Source of the DNA: Cymbidium sinense
Taxonomy: Eukaryota > Streptophyta > Magnoliopsida > Asparagales > Orchidaceae
Assembly (NCBI GenBank): GCA_021442155.1
Contig: CM038217.1
Coordinates: forward strand, 152,775,834 to 152,839,833
Length of the DNA: 64,000 bases
Direction: 5' to 3'
The position numbers were made by a program, and so were the translations under genes. The notes under the pieces are model-generated. The model saw nothing but the letters and a program-made list of their open reading frames with translations. It was not told where the DNA came from and ran no database searches. Positions 1-12,660 of this stretch are shown piece after piece (position 1 is the first letter of the stretch; every line of letters begins with the position of its first letter).

Positions 1-10
1 TAACATAGTT

Positions 11-35
11 ATATATATATATATATATATATATA
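11..35. repeat. (TA)n microsatellite
   Basis: An uninterrupted AT dinucleotide run at the left edge of the window. No coding or regulatory signal is attached to it. Confidence 0.9.
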
Positions 36-254
36 ACATTCCATATACAGATGAACATTCAATTTCTAGGTCTTCCAAAGGGCTTTTAATGCTTCATGAT
101 ATGAGCAAATATGCCTGATTCAGCTATACAGCACTACACACCTAATTCAAGAAGAAAAGGGCATTTAATAGTCAAGATAAATGATAAGAAATAAACATTC
201 TAAATTACAGTAGATCATTCTAAATGATATAATATTATTTAGTCAATATAGCAC

Positions 255-1451
255 TTAACCAAAAGCACTGTATTTGATAAATATCATTATTATTTGAACC
301 ATCCTGTTATCTACATTCTGTTCACAAATGACAGAGAAACAAACGCCATTTCTCTGCAAAGGAGCTATAGTTTCCTTCTTTATCCCTTTAGCTATTATGC
401 TTCTTTAGATATATTTTCCATTGGAAGAGATTTTAACTATCTCAATTTACTACCATGCGAATAAAATAAAATGAAATAGAAGGCAGAATTGAAGATAGCA
501 CTTGCCTGCAATTGAGCAGCTTGCCATCTTTTTTTCTCTTCCCTTGCTCGGAGAGACATAACAGCTGATGATTTCTGAAATTTGGCAGCACATAAACCAT
601 TAGTGATATCCAACAATGGGTGGGTTCATTTGCTTGCTTGAATTCAGCAATCAAGTTCTTAAAAGAACAATAAATACATCAGATTCTATCGCTTGGTTGA
701 ATATATACAGAAATCAATATTGATTTCAAATTCTCACAATACCTTCAAATTACTCACAAGTAGTGATTTCATTTTGTTGACATACAACACTAGAGAACAA
801 AATAATCATATTTCTAAAGTGATCTTGTAAATACGAAGAAAGCTAACATCCAATAAATCACCAATTTGCTAAAATGTCAACTTTTCCCCAACCCTCTTCC
901 GTCGTTTAAAGTATAATTCAATATTTTATGCAAATTCTTCCATTCCTAAAGCTAAATGAACCCTAAAGCATAAGCATTAAGAAAAAAATATTTTTTTTTT
1001 TCAATTAGAGCAAACAAAGTTAGGGAAACGAGAAAGAATTTACCAAACAAGAAGCGCGGTGTTCTTTAGCACGGACCACTCGCCGGATATCCATCTCGGC
1101 CACCAAGAGCTCATTCAATCTCTTCTCCGCCCCTCTTATCCACCTCTCGAACGCTGCGTCCATCTCCCTCATCTTTGCCTCCCCCCTTTCCCTCTCCGAC
1201 CGGAGCCGCTCCGTCCTCAGCCGTGCCGCCTCAAGCTCCTCCCCAAGCGAAGCATCCTCCGGAAAAAGCTTCATTTCATCACCACGACCTGAGATTTGAA
1301 GATTCTCCTTTCCGGTTTGTTCCTCGACAGTAAGATTTAGCTTCTTAGAGCTTATGGCAGCCGCGAGTTCGGCCGGGAAATTTTTGGGTTGGAGTGGTTT
1401 CCGGTGGGGTTTTGGCAACGACGGAGGGATTCTCATCGCTGGGGATGCCAT
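255..1451 (-). CDS. unknown small coiled-coil protein, three-exon model
   Basis: I do not recognise the family. Exon 1 (1451 down to 1044) gives 136 residues in phase 0. It starts MASPAMRIPPSLPKPHRKP, a Pro/Lys/Arg-rich tail. From about residue 66 it is a strongly charged Glu/Arg helix, rich in heptad-like ER/LR patterns, ending in KEHRASCL before a GTAAAT donor. Exon 2 is best placed at 574-506, after the acceptor TTTCAG, and reads KSSAVMSLRAREEKKRW followed by QAAQLQ; it needs a non-canonical GC donor (GCAAGT). A last exon at 353-255, after the acceptor TTTGCAG, gives 32 residues to a TAA. All three exons join in phase 0, total about 191 residues. Exon 1 is GC-rich against an AT-rich background, as expected for a real plant gene. 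An open stretch at 660-590 in another frame could be an alternative exon. Exon 1 is well supported; the later exons are inference. Confidence 0.6.
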
Positions 1452-2346
1452 TGATGCGTTCGGGTTTTACTAAAGATTTGAAAGGGAGGAAGAGGAGGAA
1501 GAAAGGCCAGATTTTTACTTGGAATTTGAGTGCATTTGTAGTTTGAACGCGGCACGTATGGAAGGTGATGGATAAGTAACGGTTATTTTTATTAGAAGAT
1601 TGCGAAAGCTTGCTCCGATGGGGTGACAATTCTTATGCGTATGGGCTATCAAATATACAATTTGATTCAGTTCAAATTTATTAATTATAAAATACTTTTT
1701 CCGATTTTTAACATTTATTAATATTGACTTGAATATGAGTTAAATGCAAAGCCGTTACAATCTCATTCAAAATATAAATGAGTTGATTTTAATACGAACT
1801 CAAAATGATTATTAATATAAAGTATAATGCACAGTTTAATGTTCATATTTATATAATTAATTAAAATTTTAAATTGAATCAACTTGAAAGAGAATCAATT
1901 CTCTTCGTCCCGATATAGAATCAGTCTCCAATAATGCTAGAGTCAAAACTCTTATTTTAAATTGACTCGGACTCATTATGAACCCTAGTCAAGAGAAAAA
2001 TTTAATGAGCAAAAAATGTATCATTGATTTTTTTTTTTTTTATTATTATTTTTTTGAAAAATTAAGTCTCAACGGTAACTAAATTTACACACTAATGACT
2101 TTTGAACCTGCATCATCGCATTGAGAGCAAAGCCACTAACCAACAGAATGCACAATCTCGCACAATGTATCATTGATCTTATTGATAATTTTAATTATAC
2201 AATTTTATTTTTGTACTTTTCATAATACAGTATCATTTAGAATTTGCTTAAATTAAATCATATAATTTTTTTTTTTTGAAGCATATATGATAACTTTTAT
2301 TTTAAATTCACAAGATAAATATGAACATATAATATAATATAATATA

Positions 2347-2352
<6 letters not shown>

Positions 2353-2428
<76 letters not shown>
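2353..2428. repeat. (TA)n microsatellite, about 76 bp
   Basis: Pure TA dinucleotides preceded by an ATAATAT-rich lead-in. It can fold back on itself. A translated open frame across it is only a Tyr-Ile dipeptide repeat. Confidence 0.95.
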
Positions 2429-2433
<5 letters not shown>

Positions 2434-2842
2434 TTGGAAAGTGTCAGCCGGTTTTTTTGGAAATTATCCTGGCTGTCATCTAGATGGTTGGTCATTAGTC
2501 TTAGTATGCATCTAGCATTCAATTCACCATTTGATCAGGTCAAATGATTTAAATATTTGTTTATTTTTTATTTTAGTCTGAGCCCATTCTTTTATGGTTT
2601 TGGCTGGCGGCCACCGAAGATGAGCACTGGTGGGACCAGCTAGGGTTTTGAAACGTAGAATTTAAGCCTCTTGCCAGATTTGACTTGGCCTAATAATTGA
2701 TCTGGGTTTTTGAAACAGAATCAAATTTGTTAGATGGTCACATCGATTTAATTATTAGTTATTTATTTTGAATAATTTTGGTCAATAACTTTCTTTATTT
2801 GTCTTATTATCTTAAAAAAGGGTGCATTATACATGAGGAAAA

Positions 2843-3313
2843 TAGCGCTGCAAATGAACCGAGGGTTCAACAAGCTGCTCGTGATTCAGCTCAATTAGAG
2901 TTCATTCATGTTCGTTCAGTCAACTAATCGAACGAGTTAGAACACTTTTGTAAATACTCAATTGCTAAATAAACAAACTTGAACAACTTGTTGTTTAATT
3001 CATTTATGTTTATGAAGCGGTATCGTTTAAAAGCTGCGTTAGAAAATTTAAAGAACGATTAAAGCTTGCATCATATCGTTTATATTTTGAACACGTTGCT
3101 CACGAACAAATCGATTAAGGCTTGTTTATTTCATTTAGTTCTTTGTTGTTTCGATAAATCAATTTTCGGGTTATTGCAAGCTCAGAGAGCTTCGAATAAG
3201 ATTTTTTTAAACTAGCTCGAGTTTGAACACCATCCTAAAACTTCGGGCTCGAGCTCAATAATGATAAGCGAGCAGCTTGAACAATAATTGCACTCGACTC
3301 ATTTGCAACCTTA
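2843..3313. mobile_element. hAT-like MITE copy rich in GAGCTCGAG words
   Basis: The ends are imperfect inverted repeats: TAGCGCTGCAAATGA on the left and TCATTTGCAACCTTA on the right, 11 of 15 positions pairing. Flanks AGGAAAA (2836-2842) and AGGAAGA (3314-3320) look like a decayed 7-8 bp target duplication. The interior repeats GCTCGAG, GTTCATTTA and GAACAAACTT words also found at 50705-51135 and 52829-53340. There is no coding capacity. Family membership rests on shared words and ends, not on a database match. Confidence 0.5.
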
Positions 3314-3770
3314 AGGAAGATATGAGATATCGTGAAATAATTATAAAAAAAAAAATCAAGAATGATAAAAGAGAATACCATAATTTAAATCAATTTATCA
3401 GTCTACTCACAAATAAATGAATATTAAGCTTATAACCATCAAACTTAAAAATTTAAGATCAAATTTTATCTAAAATGATGGTTAAAATTAGACTCTAAAT
3501 CTAACATTCTCATACTTAAAGAGTCTGAATTTTCAATGAACATCATCCCTTATCAGTCGCAAAGATTAATTGAGATTTTGTAATACCTTAATCCATTGAT
3601 GATAAATTTGTCTAACTTTGCCTTATTATTGTAATGTTCTTTGATTTTAAATGTTTGCCTATAATGCAATACCATCTATGGTTTGAAATCTTTCACTTAA
3701 CAAAAGAATTAAATTTAATATTAATATTAATGATATTTTTAATGTGATATTAAATTTATTAATTATTATT

Positions 3771-3773
3771 CTA

Positions 3774-3834
<61 letters not shown>

Positions 3835-3857
3835 TAATAATAATAATAATAATAATA
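3771..3857. repeat. (AAT)n microsatellite
   Basis: About 28 AAT units with one break near 3832. Simple repeat only. Confidence 0.95.
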
Positions 3858-5229
3858 AAATTGAATGATCAAGATATGTGAAAGATGGGCAAAATTTAGA
3901 TGATAATTAAGGAGACAAATGAAGCATGAAAAAATATTTTGAGTTTTAGAAAGTTTAGAATTTTTAATTACAAAATGACAGCTCAAGTTCAAGGTTTAAA
4001 TAAGATAAATCTATAAATTTAAATAAATAAAAGTTATTTAAAATTATTACATCAATCATAAAATTTAAGGAATTGCTTTTCAACTCACCTACAAATAATT
4101 AGCGATTTGAGATGATTTTAACTATGTTATATTCTCTTAATTTATGTTATCTAAATTATGAGTTTTTAATTTATTAATCATCTAATTAAGATAATAAACC
4201 TAACTTATATCTCGATAAACTTTCTTAACTAGATAATTCTTATATTAATAAGTTTACATAATTTTATATGCTCCAAACATAACATTAAAATTTATTCAAA
4301 AACCTAAATGCTTAATCATATTGATTAAAAATATTCAAAAGAAATAAGCTTAATTTTTAGAATTTTATTTAATATAATTATAAACCTTTCATTTGATTTG
4401 AAATTTTTATGATAACCTACTAGTATATATGTGTAATGTGTTCATATATTAAATATATCAGATTTGTAAATAGTATTTAATATTATTAAAATTCACATCT
4501 TTATAAATTTTATTTCATAATCACTGAATTTTGACTTACCTTTTATTCTATTGAATTCACTTGATTTTTTTTGGATTTAAATTGATGGGTTACATGATAT
4601 GCTTTCAACTAAAATTAAATTTATTATAATTTTTAAATATTTAATTTTTATAGCTATTTGGAGAGCATTTAATAGATTTTTGTACATACTTTTGGCCATA
4701 TTTGAGAAGCTACAAGTAAAACATGTTTTAATCAGTTAGAAGTGGAATGAAAAACTACTATTTGCAAGTATTTTTTAAATTATTTGAGTAAATTTATAAG
4801 ATTGCTTTTAAAGCTTTTAGGCTTTAGATTTTTGTTATAATAAATAGTTAATCTTTGATTATTCCTTTAATTTTTTTATAAGGTTTTAGAAAACTTTACA
4901 TGCTAGCTTTAATATTTTTATAATTTTTTTTTTGCTTTGATTGTTAAGAAAAAGGATAGGTTATAATGGCTTTCTTTGCCCAAGAAGGGGGATATCTAGT
5001 AATAAGAAGATTGAAATAGAGAAATCTTAAACAATGAAGGCCTAGAAGATAATATGACTAAGGGTTAAACCTCATAAAAATTTTTATTTTTGCATCCCTT
5101 ACATATTTTTAATTTTAATATATATTTTAAATATATTTACTTGCTTAAAAGTTGAAATTTTTATTCTCCATTCATTTAAATTTTAAGAAGGCTACATAAT
5201 TTTTAACTTACCTTTTAAATTTCTTGTGA

Positions 5230-5870
5230 GGAAAAATTCTCTCTTTGAATTGAAGGTTTGGGATAGTATGACTGATTCTCAAATAATATCACATACATGA
5301 AGTTGTAAAACTTTCTAGAATCAGTGAGTAGCATTTCTAACTATTATGGTTTAAAGAATACCCAATTAATATGGATTTGAAAATTTTTGTGCCTAACCTT
5401 CTTCGAAGTTGTTATTGTATGTAAACATTGAAAGCACACCTAAGTAATTTGATGAGAATTGTGGATATAATTTGAACATTTGGAACTAAAGTACTGAGTG
5501 ATTCGCATAGAATGTTGAAATTCATGACTTGAGAGGACATTATATTGATGAGACATGCTATGGTAAGAGCAATTTCATCTCTAAAAATCTTTTGAATGTG
5601 AGAAGACAACATAAATGATATGAAGACTTTTAATAGGTGTTGATTTTTCCTTTCAATCATTTCATTTTATTGTAATAACACATGAATTTTGATATGCTAT
5701 TCCTTGACTTAGAAAATAGAATCTCAAATTAAATTGTAGTTTTCTCTCTAATTGTATAAGAATTAGAATGCTACTTTGAATGAGTTTAAAATATTTTGTT
5801 GATGTGCTATAATATTTGAAGTACTTTGTCCTTTTTTCATAAAAAATATCTAGATAATTATGACATGATT
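5230..5870 (-). pseudogene. Ty1/copia pol fragment: end of integrase core and following linker
   Basis: Read on the minus strand, the fragment carries copia integrase hallmarks. IERKNQHLLKVF stands in the place of the usual AERKNRHLLEVARSLMF motif, followed by LTIACLINIMSSQV for the TAYLINRMPSRVL segment and by an LGTKIFKSILIGYS segment like the usual gag-pol linker. Just upstream (5660-5800) a second frame resembles the segment before PQQNG that ends in HQSSC. Several frameshifts and stops separate these pieces, and gag, reverse transcriptase and LTRs are not seen. It is a dead internal fragment. It lies beside, and probably predates or flanks, the hAT relic on the same strand. Family level is confident; lineage is not. 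Confidence 0.7.
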
Positions 5871-5892
5871 ATCAATAAAGATGACAAACTAT

Positions 5893-5894
<2 letters not shown>

Positions 5895-5919
<25 letters not shown>
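5895..5919. repeat. (TA)n microsatellite
   Basis: Short TA run between the copia fragment and the hAT relic. Confidence 0.9.
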
Positions 5920-5924
<5 letters not shown>

Positions 5925-6479
5925 TTGATTCTAAAAGGTCCTCAAATACAACTATGTATTATAAAACTGGAGATGGTTTATAATATTAATTTGGGTAGGT
6001 ACTATGAACATTCTTGGATAATGACTCTCAATCTATAGAAACATTTTGACATTTCATTAAAAAAAATGGAAGGAATAGATTATCAAGATATAACAAATTT
6101 GGGAAGGCTAGCCAAGAATATTACAATATAATCATGTAATATTGATCATTACAAGAAGAGATTAATTTATCTTTTATAGTCTTTTAAGGGTGTCAACTCT
6201 AAGGAGATGGAGATCAGCCCACATCTTGCTTTAATAATAATATATCTCAAATATATCTTCAATAATTCACACATTTGAAAAAGAAAAATTAGTAACACAA
6301 TTAAGATTTTAATTATTTTGTTTATGAACTAACAATGAATTATAATTTAGGTTAGGAATCAAGATAAAAGAGTCAAGGATTAAATCATTTGAAACCATGG
6401 TTGAGTGTATCCCAATAACTTTTTAGAATGATATATTACAATTCAGGTAATAAAATTGGCACAATATGGTTATATTTAT

Positions 6480-6585
6480 GAAATATGAAAGCAACTTTGA
6501 CCATGTAATATAAGACATAACAAGTTCAATTGTTGTAGTTGAAATATGTAGCATCAAGATCAATCAAATGAATTGATCAATAAGA

Positions 6586-6635
<50 letters not shown>

Positions 6636-7495
6636 GATTTTCTTGTCTTAATGACATCAGATTATAGAAATATTTTGAAAACTTGATTTTGATGAATTTC
6701 AATTTTGGAGTGCTCCAATTGAATTTTTAAGTCTGGTGTTTTTATATGTGAAATCTTCAAAATAAAATTTATTTGCAAGCTTACAAATATCATCAATTTC
6801 AAATTATCAATATCCATTATGAGGATCCAACATTGACCTAAGAACTAATAATTTTACAAGTTCTTTAAATCTGCTATTCATCTCTTGTAGTTGTGTATCT
6901 AAAGTGGAAATAAAAATATCAATTTTTTAATGATGCTTTATTGTAATAGTATTAGTTTTAGGGCGAGAACATCCTCTACCTCCAGAGTAAAGAACATTCA
7001 TATATGAAATTTATACATCTCAATTTTCAGAAAATAATTTCATATTTTGGAACAAAGTAGACCATCCTATTTCTCTTAAATTTTGAAGAAGTTGCTTTGT
7101 TGTTGATGCTAAATCCATTGCATTCAAGACATATTGGGCCTTTCTTTGTAATGCTTCACAAAGATCATCCATAATTTCTAAAATTTCTATCATAAAATAT
7201 AAAATAAATATAAAGTCAAATGTAGTCATTATTATCAATAACACCATCATCTTCACTCCTTTGAGTTGATGAATTCTCTTCTTTAATAACTTCCTGTAAA
7301 ATAACACATGTGGCATCATAAATCTTAACCAAGCTTCACTCTTTGACTTGACTTTCATCATGACCTCGAAAAACACATCTTTAAAATGCAAGCCATTTTG
7401 TAACATCAATAGAAACTTTAAGCTGAAGTCGATTTCTTGCAACTTGTAGAGAAGATTGTTTTTCAAAAACTTTATCAATATGTTGTGATGAGTTC
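6480..7495 (-). pseudogene. hAT transposase relic (TTF-type zinc-finger family), C-terminal half
   Basis: The minus strand, from 7495 downward, reads NSSQHIDKVFEKQSS then VARNRLQLKVSIDVTKWLAF and, in a nearby frame, RCVFRGHDES. These match the conserved block at the start of the DUF4371 region of plant TTF-type hAT transposases. Further down come ATCVILQEVIKEE, FDFIFILYFM, DDLCEALQRKAQYVLNAMDL and LLQNLREIGWSTLF, then DIFISTLDTQLQEMNSRF, and a decayed IDQFI..LILMLHIST segment equivalent to the hAT C-terminal dimerisation block. About 200 residues are missing after FRGHDES. Frames change several times and a (TA)n tract sits near the end, so it is inactive. The missing N-terminal half is at 40154-40740; the gene was split by the retrotransposon array. 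Matches are from memory of the family, not a search. Confidence 0.8.
6588..6632. repeat. (TA)n microsatellite inside the hAT relic
   Basis: TA run that interrupts the C-terminal part of the hAT pseudogene, probably a later expansion. Confidence 0.9.
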
Positions 7496-10400
7496 TGTGG
7501 GCTCCAAACTATGCCACCGACCTCTTATGAAAAGAGTGGTTTAAAGTGTCTGTAATTTTAGGAAGGAGATGGAATAGTAGATAAGACAGAGATTTTGTTC
7601 TCATTTGGTGAGAACTTTAGATCTGTTCAGTTTCTATGGTAAGCCCCTATGGTTAATTACCTCTCGATAAGTGGGAGAGAACTTTAATTAAGGTAGTCAT
7701 TAGATCTGAAATGGTAGCGTATGGTAGCCTATAGAGTTTTAAAATTTAGATTATGAAATTTATCATTTACCAAACCGGATGGTGGGGAATGATAACGCGT
7801 GCCGTCTAGATCCCATGGTTTATCATCCGGGTAGTCCGATCCTTGGTCTACTTAGTCGAGGAGGTATCTCGACGAGGATCTCATCAACACATGGGTTACA
7901 TCATCCAAGAAATCCTTGTAGACTTGGGGTGGAGTTTGTCTAAGGAGACAATCTTAAGTCTACCTTACGTGAGGTTGTTTACCCTATCAAGTATATGATT
8001 TACAACTCAAAGGCGAGCCATTGGGGAGTATATGTGATCGGAGATCGTAATATAATGGGGCGGATTAAAACCACGTCGGAGGACTCAGATGCTTTCTATG
8101 GAACTTATTGGTCAAAATGAGGAGGACACGCCATGTCCTTACTAGAAAGAGATTGATTGATAGTGAACATAGCAAAACACTTGATTAGAGATTGGCTCCT
8201 TTATGAGCTAGAATTTTCTTAATTTGTCACCCCCGATTAATAGTTGTGAAAGATGCATAGATTGAGTTTAATTTAAGTTTTAATGATAAAATTTCATCTA
8301 AGCAGTTTTCGATTGATGTTTAAAAATTGATTAATTAGAATTTATTTAAGAGTTTTAGATCTTGTCAACTCTGTTTTTTATAACAAAGGATTAGATCTTG
8401 TCACAGAATCGGTTCTTAGATATTTCGATTTGAAACTCATTTTATAGGTTTTAGGTTTTGTTAACCCACAGTCTAAGACTAAGAGGAAGCTAACACATAA
8501 CATCCTCGAGACACATGAATTTAGGCATTGATAATATAGCCGAGTGTTTATGGCTTAGTTATTTCTAAGGAGGCAATCTTAAGTCTTAAGCGATGGGCTA
8601 TTTTCCCTATCAAGTATACCCTATGATTCACAACTCAAAGGCGAGCCATTAGGAGCATATATGGGCTATGGTCGTGATCGTAATATAATGGGCCTTAGAA
8701 CCACGTCGAGGACTCTAATGCTTCATTCTGGAACTGGTAAAACCACATAGTTAGGGAAGACTCCTACGTGAGATTGATTGAGACGTAATAGAACACTTGA
8801 TTTGACATTGGCTTTTTTGTGAGCAAGAGTTTGCTTAATTTGTCACCCCCGATAAATAGTTACGGACGGTGGATAGATTGAGTTTGGTTTAAATTTTTAG
8901 TGATAGAGTTTTATTTAAGCCATTTCAGATTGATATTTGAAAGTTGATTTGATTAGAAAAATTGATTGATTTGAATATGTTGAAGAGCTTTTGATCCTCA
9001 ATTTACTGTTTACTAATAGATTAGATCTACTATCACCTGACAGAATCAATTTCTCAAATATTTCACTGATTTGAAGCTCTTATTATATATTTTTAGATTT
9101 TGTTAACTTCGAGTAAGTAAGCAACGCTGCATTATCTTTAGACACTTGAATTTAAACATTCAGCATAGTGTCGGAGCCCATGCAGGTGTATTTAAGAACT
9201 TATGTAGTTTTTATTTTTGAGTTATGATATCAATTTTAGATTACTATTTAAAAATTGATTAATTAGAATATAATTAAGAGTTTTTTAGATCATGTCAACT
9301 CTATTTATTTGTTAATAGAGGATTAGATATACTGTCACCTAATAGAATCAGTTTCTCAGATATTTTATTGATTTGAAACTTTTATTATAAGTTTTTAGGT
9401 TTTGTTAACCCGGACCCAGTCCTAAGACTAAACTGAGAAGCAACTTTAGATTGGTAATTGATTTGAGTTGAAAAATTGATTAATTTGAATACGTTTAAGA
9501 GATTTAGACCACTTACTCTGTTAGCTGTTAAGAGGATTAGATCTACCATCACTTTACGCAGTTTTTAGATGTTTCATTTGAAATTCTTATTATAGGTTTT
9601 AGGTTTTGTTAACTTACCAGTCTTAAAACTAAAGGGAAGCATTGATCCTCAAACACTTGAATTTAAGCAATCAACATAGTGTCGGGGCCCATGCGGGTGT
9701 ATTTAAGAATTTATGTTGTTTTATATTTGAATTGTAGGATTGATTTTATATTTTTATTTTATTTTTATTACAGTCTAACCCGCAATTGCCTTTTTAGACA
9801 TCAAAATTTGCACTTAAAATTCTTATGTCCGAGCACATGTAAGAATTTATAACTTTGCTAATTTCATCTAATTAATGAAATTATTGATCTTAAAAATCAT
9901 AATTATAATGAAATTCCTTAATTTTTGATTAAAGGAAGCCTTATGATTTTATAGATTGGATTTAGTATCATCTTAAATACACTTATACAAGGTTCAATCT
10001 TTGGCGTTTTGATTTGTGTAGTTTAACACCTTGACACTTAGTTTATTGAGTTTTGTAATCTCAACTTGATTATGCTCAATTTACATCAATTTTGATAAGT
10101 TATGCCGATTTCAGTATTTATTGCTTTAGCCCCACTTATGCTTATTAGCTAGCATAGTAATCACCTCCACATTCGTATATGAGTTATTAAACTCAATTTG
10201 GATTAATCCTTAGATTTTGAGTTTATTGCAAGTATGTCGTGAGTTTAGCATTACTCTCTCCCAAATTCTAATTAAAGCTTGTTTAATTTTGATGAATTCA
10301 CAAGAAAAGAGAACTCACTCATCACTTCCATTTAAGCCACAAAGAATAGCTATTAAAGTTTGTGAGCTTAATATCAGCCTCCCCAAAATTTGTTTGCATT

Positions 10401-12644
10401 TTAAATGAATATTTTATTCTTTTCAAAATTTGTTTTAAAGGCTCCCCCCTTTTTCTTGTTTCCCGCTTTTAATTTAAAATAAACTACAGGTTTTCCCACT
10501 TAGCGTTCTTAAGTCAGCTCATTTTACCCTCCCCTTTTTTTCTAAGTCAAAAGTTTTGACATACTCGCAATCTCTAAGATATCCCGTAGGGTCGATCGGT
10601 GTTTTTTGGTATGCTCACGAGTGAAGGAGTGGTGTCTCATGCACACCACAATCGAAGCTTTTCATCTCACACTCTGCACAACAAGGCCTTCAAACCCGAA
10701 GAATACACACAATGCAATATATATCATCATTTTTCTAAGTCTAAATTGATTAAAATTTTCAGCCTCCCTCTGGCCATCCCTTGTGTATGGGGTTGCATCG
10801 GGGTATTTTGTTTACTCTAAGACGCTCACGAAGTGAAGTTAGTGGTGTCTTGTGACACCGTAGCCGATCTTTTTCATCTTATCTCACCTTGTTGAGCACA
10901 ACAAGGCCTTTAAACCTGCAAAGAATACATACAATGCAATATATAATCACCCCCTTTTTCCAAGTCTGGAAATTAGATAAAATTTCATCAACATTTTGCC
11001 TAAGGGAGCAACATCTAATAACTGGTGGCTTACTGCACCCTCATTGAAGCGAAGCAAGTCTGTGACACCACAACCTACTTTTTTCATCTCCATGCCTCCG
11101 AGCACAACGAGGTCTTCAAACGCAAAGAAATACAAGTATATGTATATATTCGATTCACAAATCCCATATTCGACATATTTTATGGCCAGGATAAAAGGAA
11201 CGAGGTTGATATGTGATTGGGAATGCAGGTGGTGTCGCCAAAATCAAGGAAAAATTCACCGTTGATGATTTTCTTTCCGATTATAGCAAAAGACTAAGAG
11301 GAATGCGGAGTCAAAAATTGAAGGAAGAATTCACATGCTGATGATTTTTCCCCACTACGCGAACGAAAAGTAAAGGCTAAAGCAAGGAGGCAGGAAAATC
11401 AAAGGAAGAATTCACGAGATTTTCTTCCCAGAATGAGAAGTAAGAAGGCTAAAGTGAGAGAGTGCGGCACCGAAAATTGAAGGAAGAATTTGCCTACTGA
11501 TGATTTTATTCACCGGCTGAAGAACACAAAAAAAGGAAGATGGATTGGTGATTAACGTTCATGAAATGGGCTGAAGGAGATAGGCCAGGAAAAAGAGGTC
11601 ATGGTCTGGCTAGAACGGGTTGTGGAAAGGTTGGGTTGGCTGGGAACCGCCAAACGACGGCCGAGGGGGCACGAACGAGAGGTCAGGGGACGCGATACTG
11701 TGAGAGAGACGGGACGCGGCCTACGCATATTCGGGAGTGGGAATTTGATTTGCGAATTCCACCGAGCGGCGCGGATCGCCTAAACGGAGAAATCGAGAGA
11801 GGGGGGGAGACATTTTTTCTTTTACCTTTGTTTTTCATTTTTTTTGACCGAGAGGGAGGAATGCTGAGGAGAATGGGGGAGTGGGAAGTTTTCGTCAAAA
11901 GGGAGAGTGGTTATCTTTAATTTTATTATTATTATTTTTAATTTCCTTTTGAAAACTAAAACAGGAGGGGAGCAATACACATAGTCAATATATATATTGA
12001 TTTAGGTAATTCTATCATTCAACCCAATGGCAAAGTCCGTTCGATCGGCCATTTGGTTCAATCTTCCGACCTGATATACGCGGTGTGCATTACCGATTGA
12101 GCGCTTGATCGATTGATCATTAAGTCGTGAAATATTTAAATCCTAACTAATTTCGACATTTTGAATGAGATGGAAAAGTCCTTTCATCGATCGGAGGTCA
12201 TTTGAGTTGATTTTGATGACTCCTTGTGCATTTCAGCCTCAATTTACGTGCTATCACTTCTGATTATTTGACATTTACACAGACTCATCTGAATTTAGTG
12301 CAAATAGTCTCATTTGATAGATTTTGTCATTTCAAAGTTAACGACATGATTAATTTGACGAACGGGGTCGTGGTCATCGTCGCTTTCATTATCATGATAT
12401 GCGCAGCATGTCGACACTCAAGCTTGATCAATTGATCATTAAGTGGTACAATATCTATATTCTAACCAATTTCAATATTTTAAATGTGATGGCGAAGTCT
12501 GTTTGTCGATCGAAGGTCATTTCGATCATTTTTGGAGACATCTAGTGCATTTTGAACCCCAATTTGCACACTGTCGCTTCCGAAGTCCGTCAAATTTGAT
12601 TTGTAGGCTTGTTTTGATTTATGGCACACATATGGAGGTCAACA
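7496..12644 (-). repeat. LTR1 (3' LTR of copy A), 5.15 kb
   Basis: Starts TGTGGGCTCC on the plus strand and ends GGAGGTCAACA. It aligns by eye along its full length with 33772-39214 and, with gaps, with 21853-26321. It contains a 620-bp tandem duplication (7985-8300 and 8605-8920 correspond), four copies of a roughly 200-bp subrepeat around TTTTAGGTTTTGTTAAC (near 8450, 9095, 9395, 9595), three copies of a roughly 190-bp unit with ACAATGCAATATATAATCA (10650-11200), and several GAAGAATTC units (11240-11530). A GC-rich segment follows at 11560-11800. Open frames inside it are not conserved between LTR copies. Confidence 0.85.
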
Positions 12645-12660
12645 AATGCCCCCAACTAAT
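12645..12660 (-). promoter_or_regulatory. polypurine tract of copy A
   Basis: On the minus strand the purine-rich AGTTGGGGGCATT stands directly before the LTR start TGTTGACC, the expected position for priming plus-strand DNA synthesis. Copy B has lost the equivalent site. Confidence 0.7.

Larger units (their letters stand above)
1452..5229. other. AT-rich intergenic stretch with simple repeats and one MITE-like copy
   Basis: I see no host gene here. It contains the upstream region of the coiled-coil gene, poly-T runs (2029-2052), a long (TA)n tract, an (AAT)n tract and the inverted-ended element at 2843-3313, each listed separately. The rest is low-complexity AT-rich DNA with frequent stops in all frames. 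Confidence 0.6.

Noticed and set aside
442..654. 70-codon minus-strand frame as the second exon of the coiled-coil gene
   Set aside because: A different frame with an acceptor at 575 gives better protein character (AREEKKRWQAAQ) and joins in phase 0; kept only as an alternative.
2253..2522. Frame made of Tyr-Ile repeats, with similar ones at 38379, 48214 and 55713
   Set aside because: Translations of (TA)n microsatellites.
11561..11920. 119-codon plus-strand frame in LTR1
   Set aside because: Lies in the non-coding GC-rich LTR block, antisense to the element, and is not conserved in LTR2 or LTR3.
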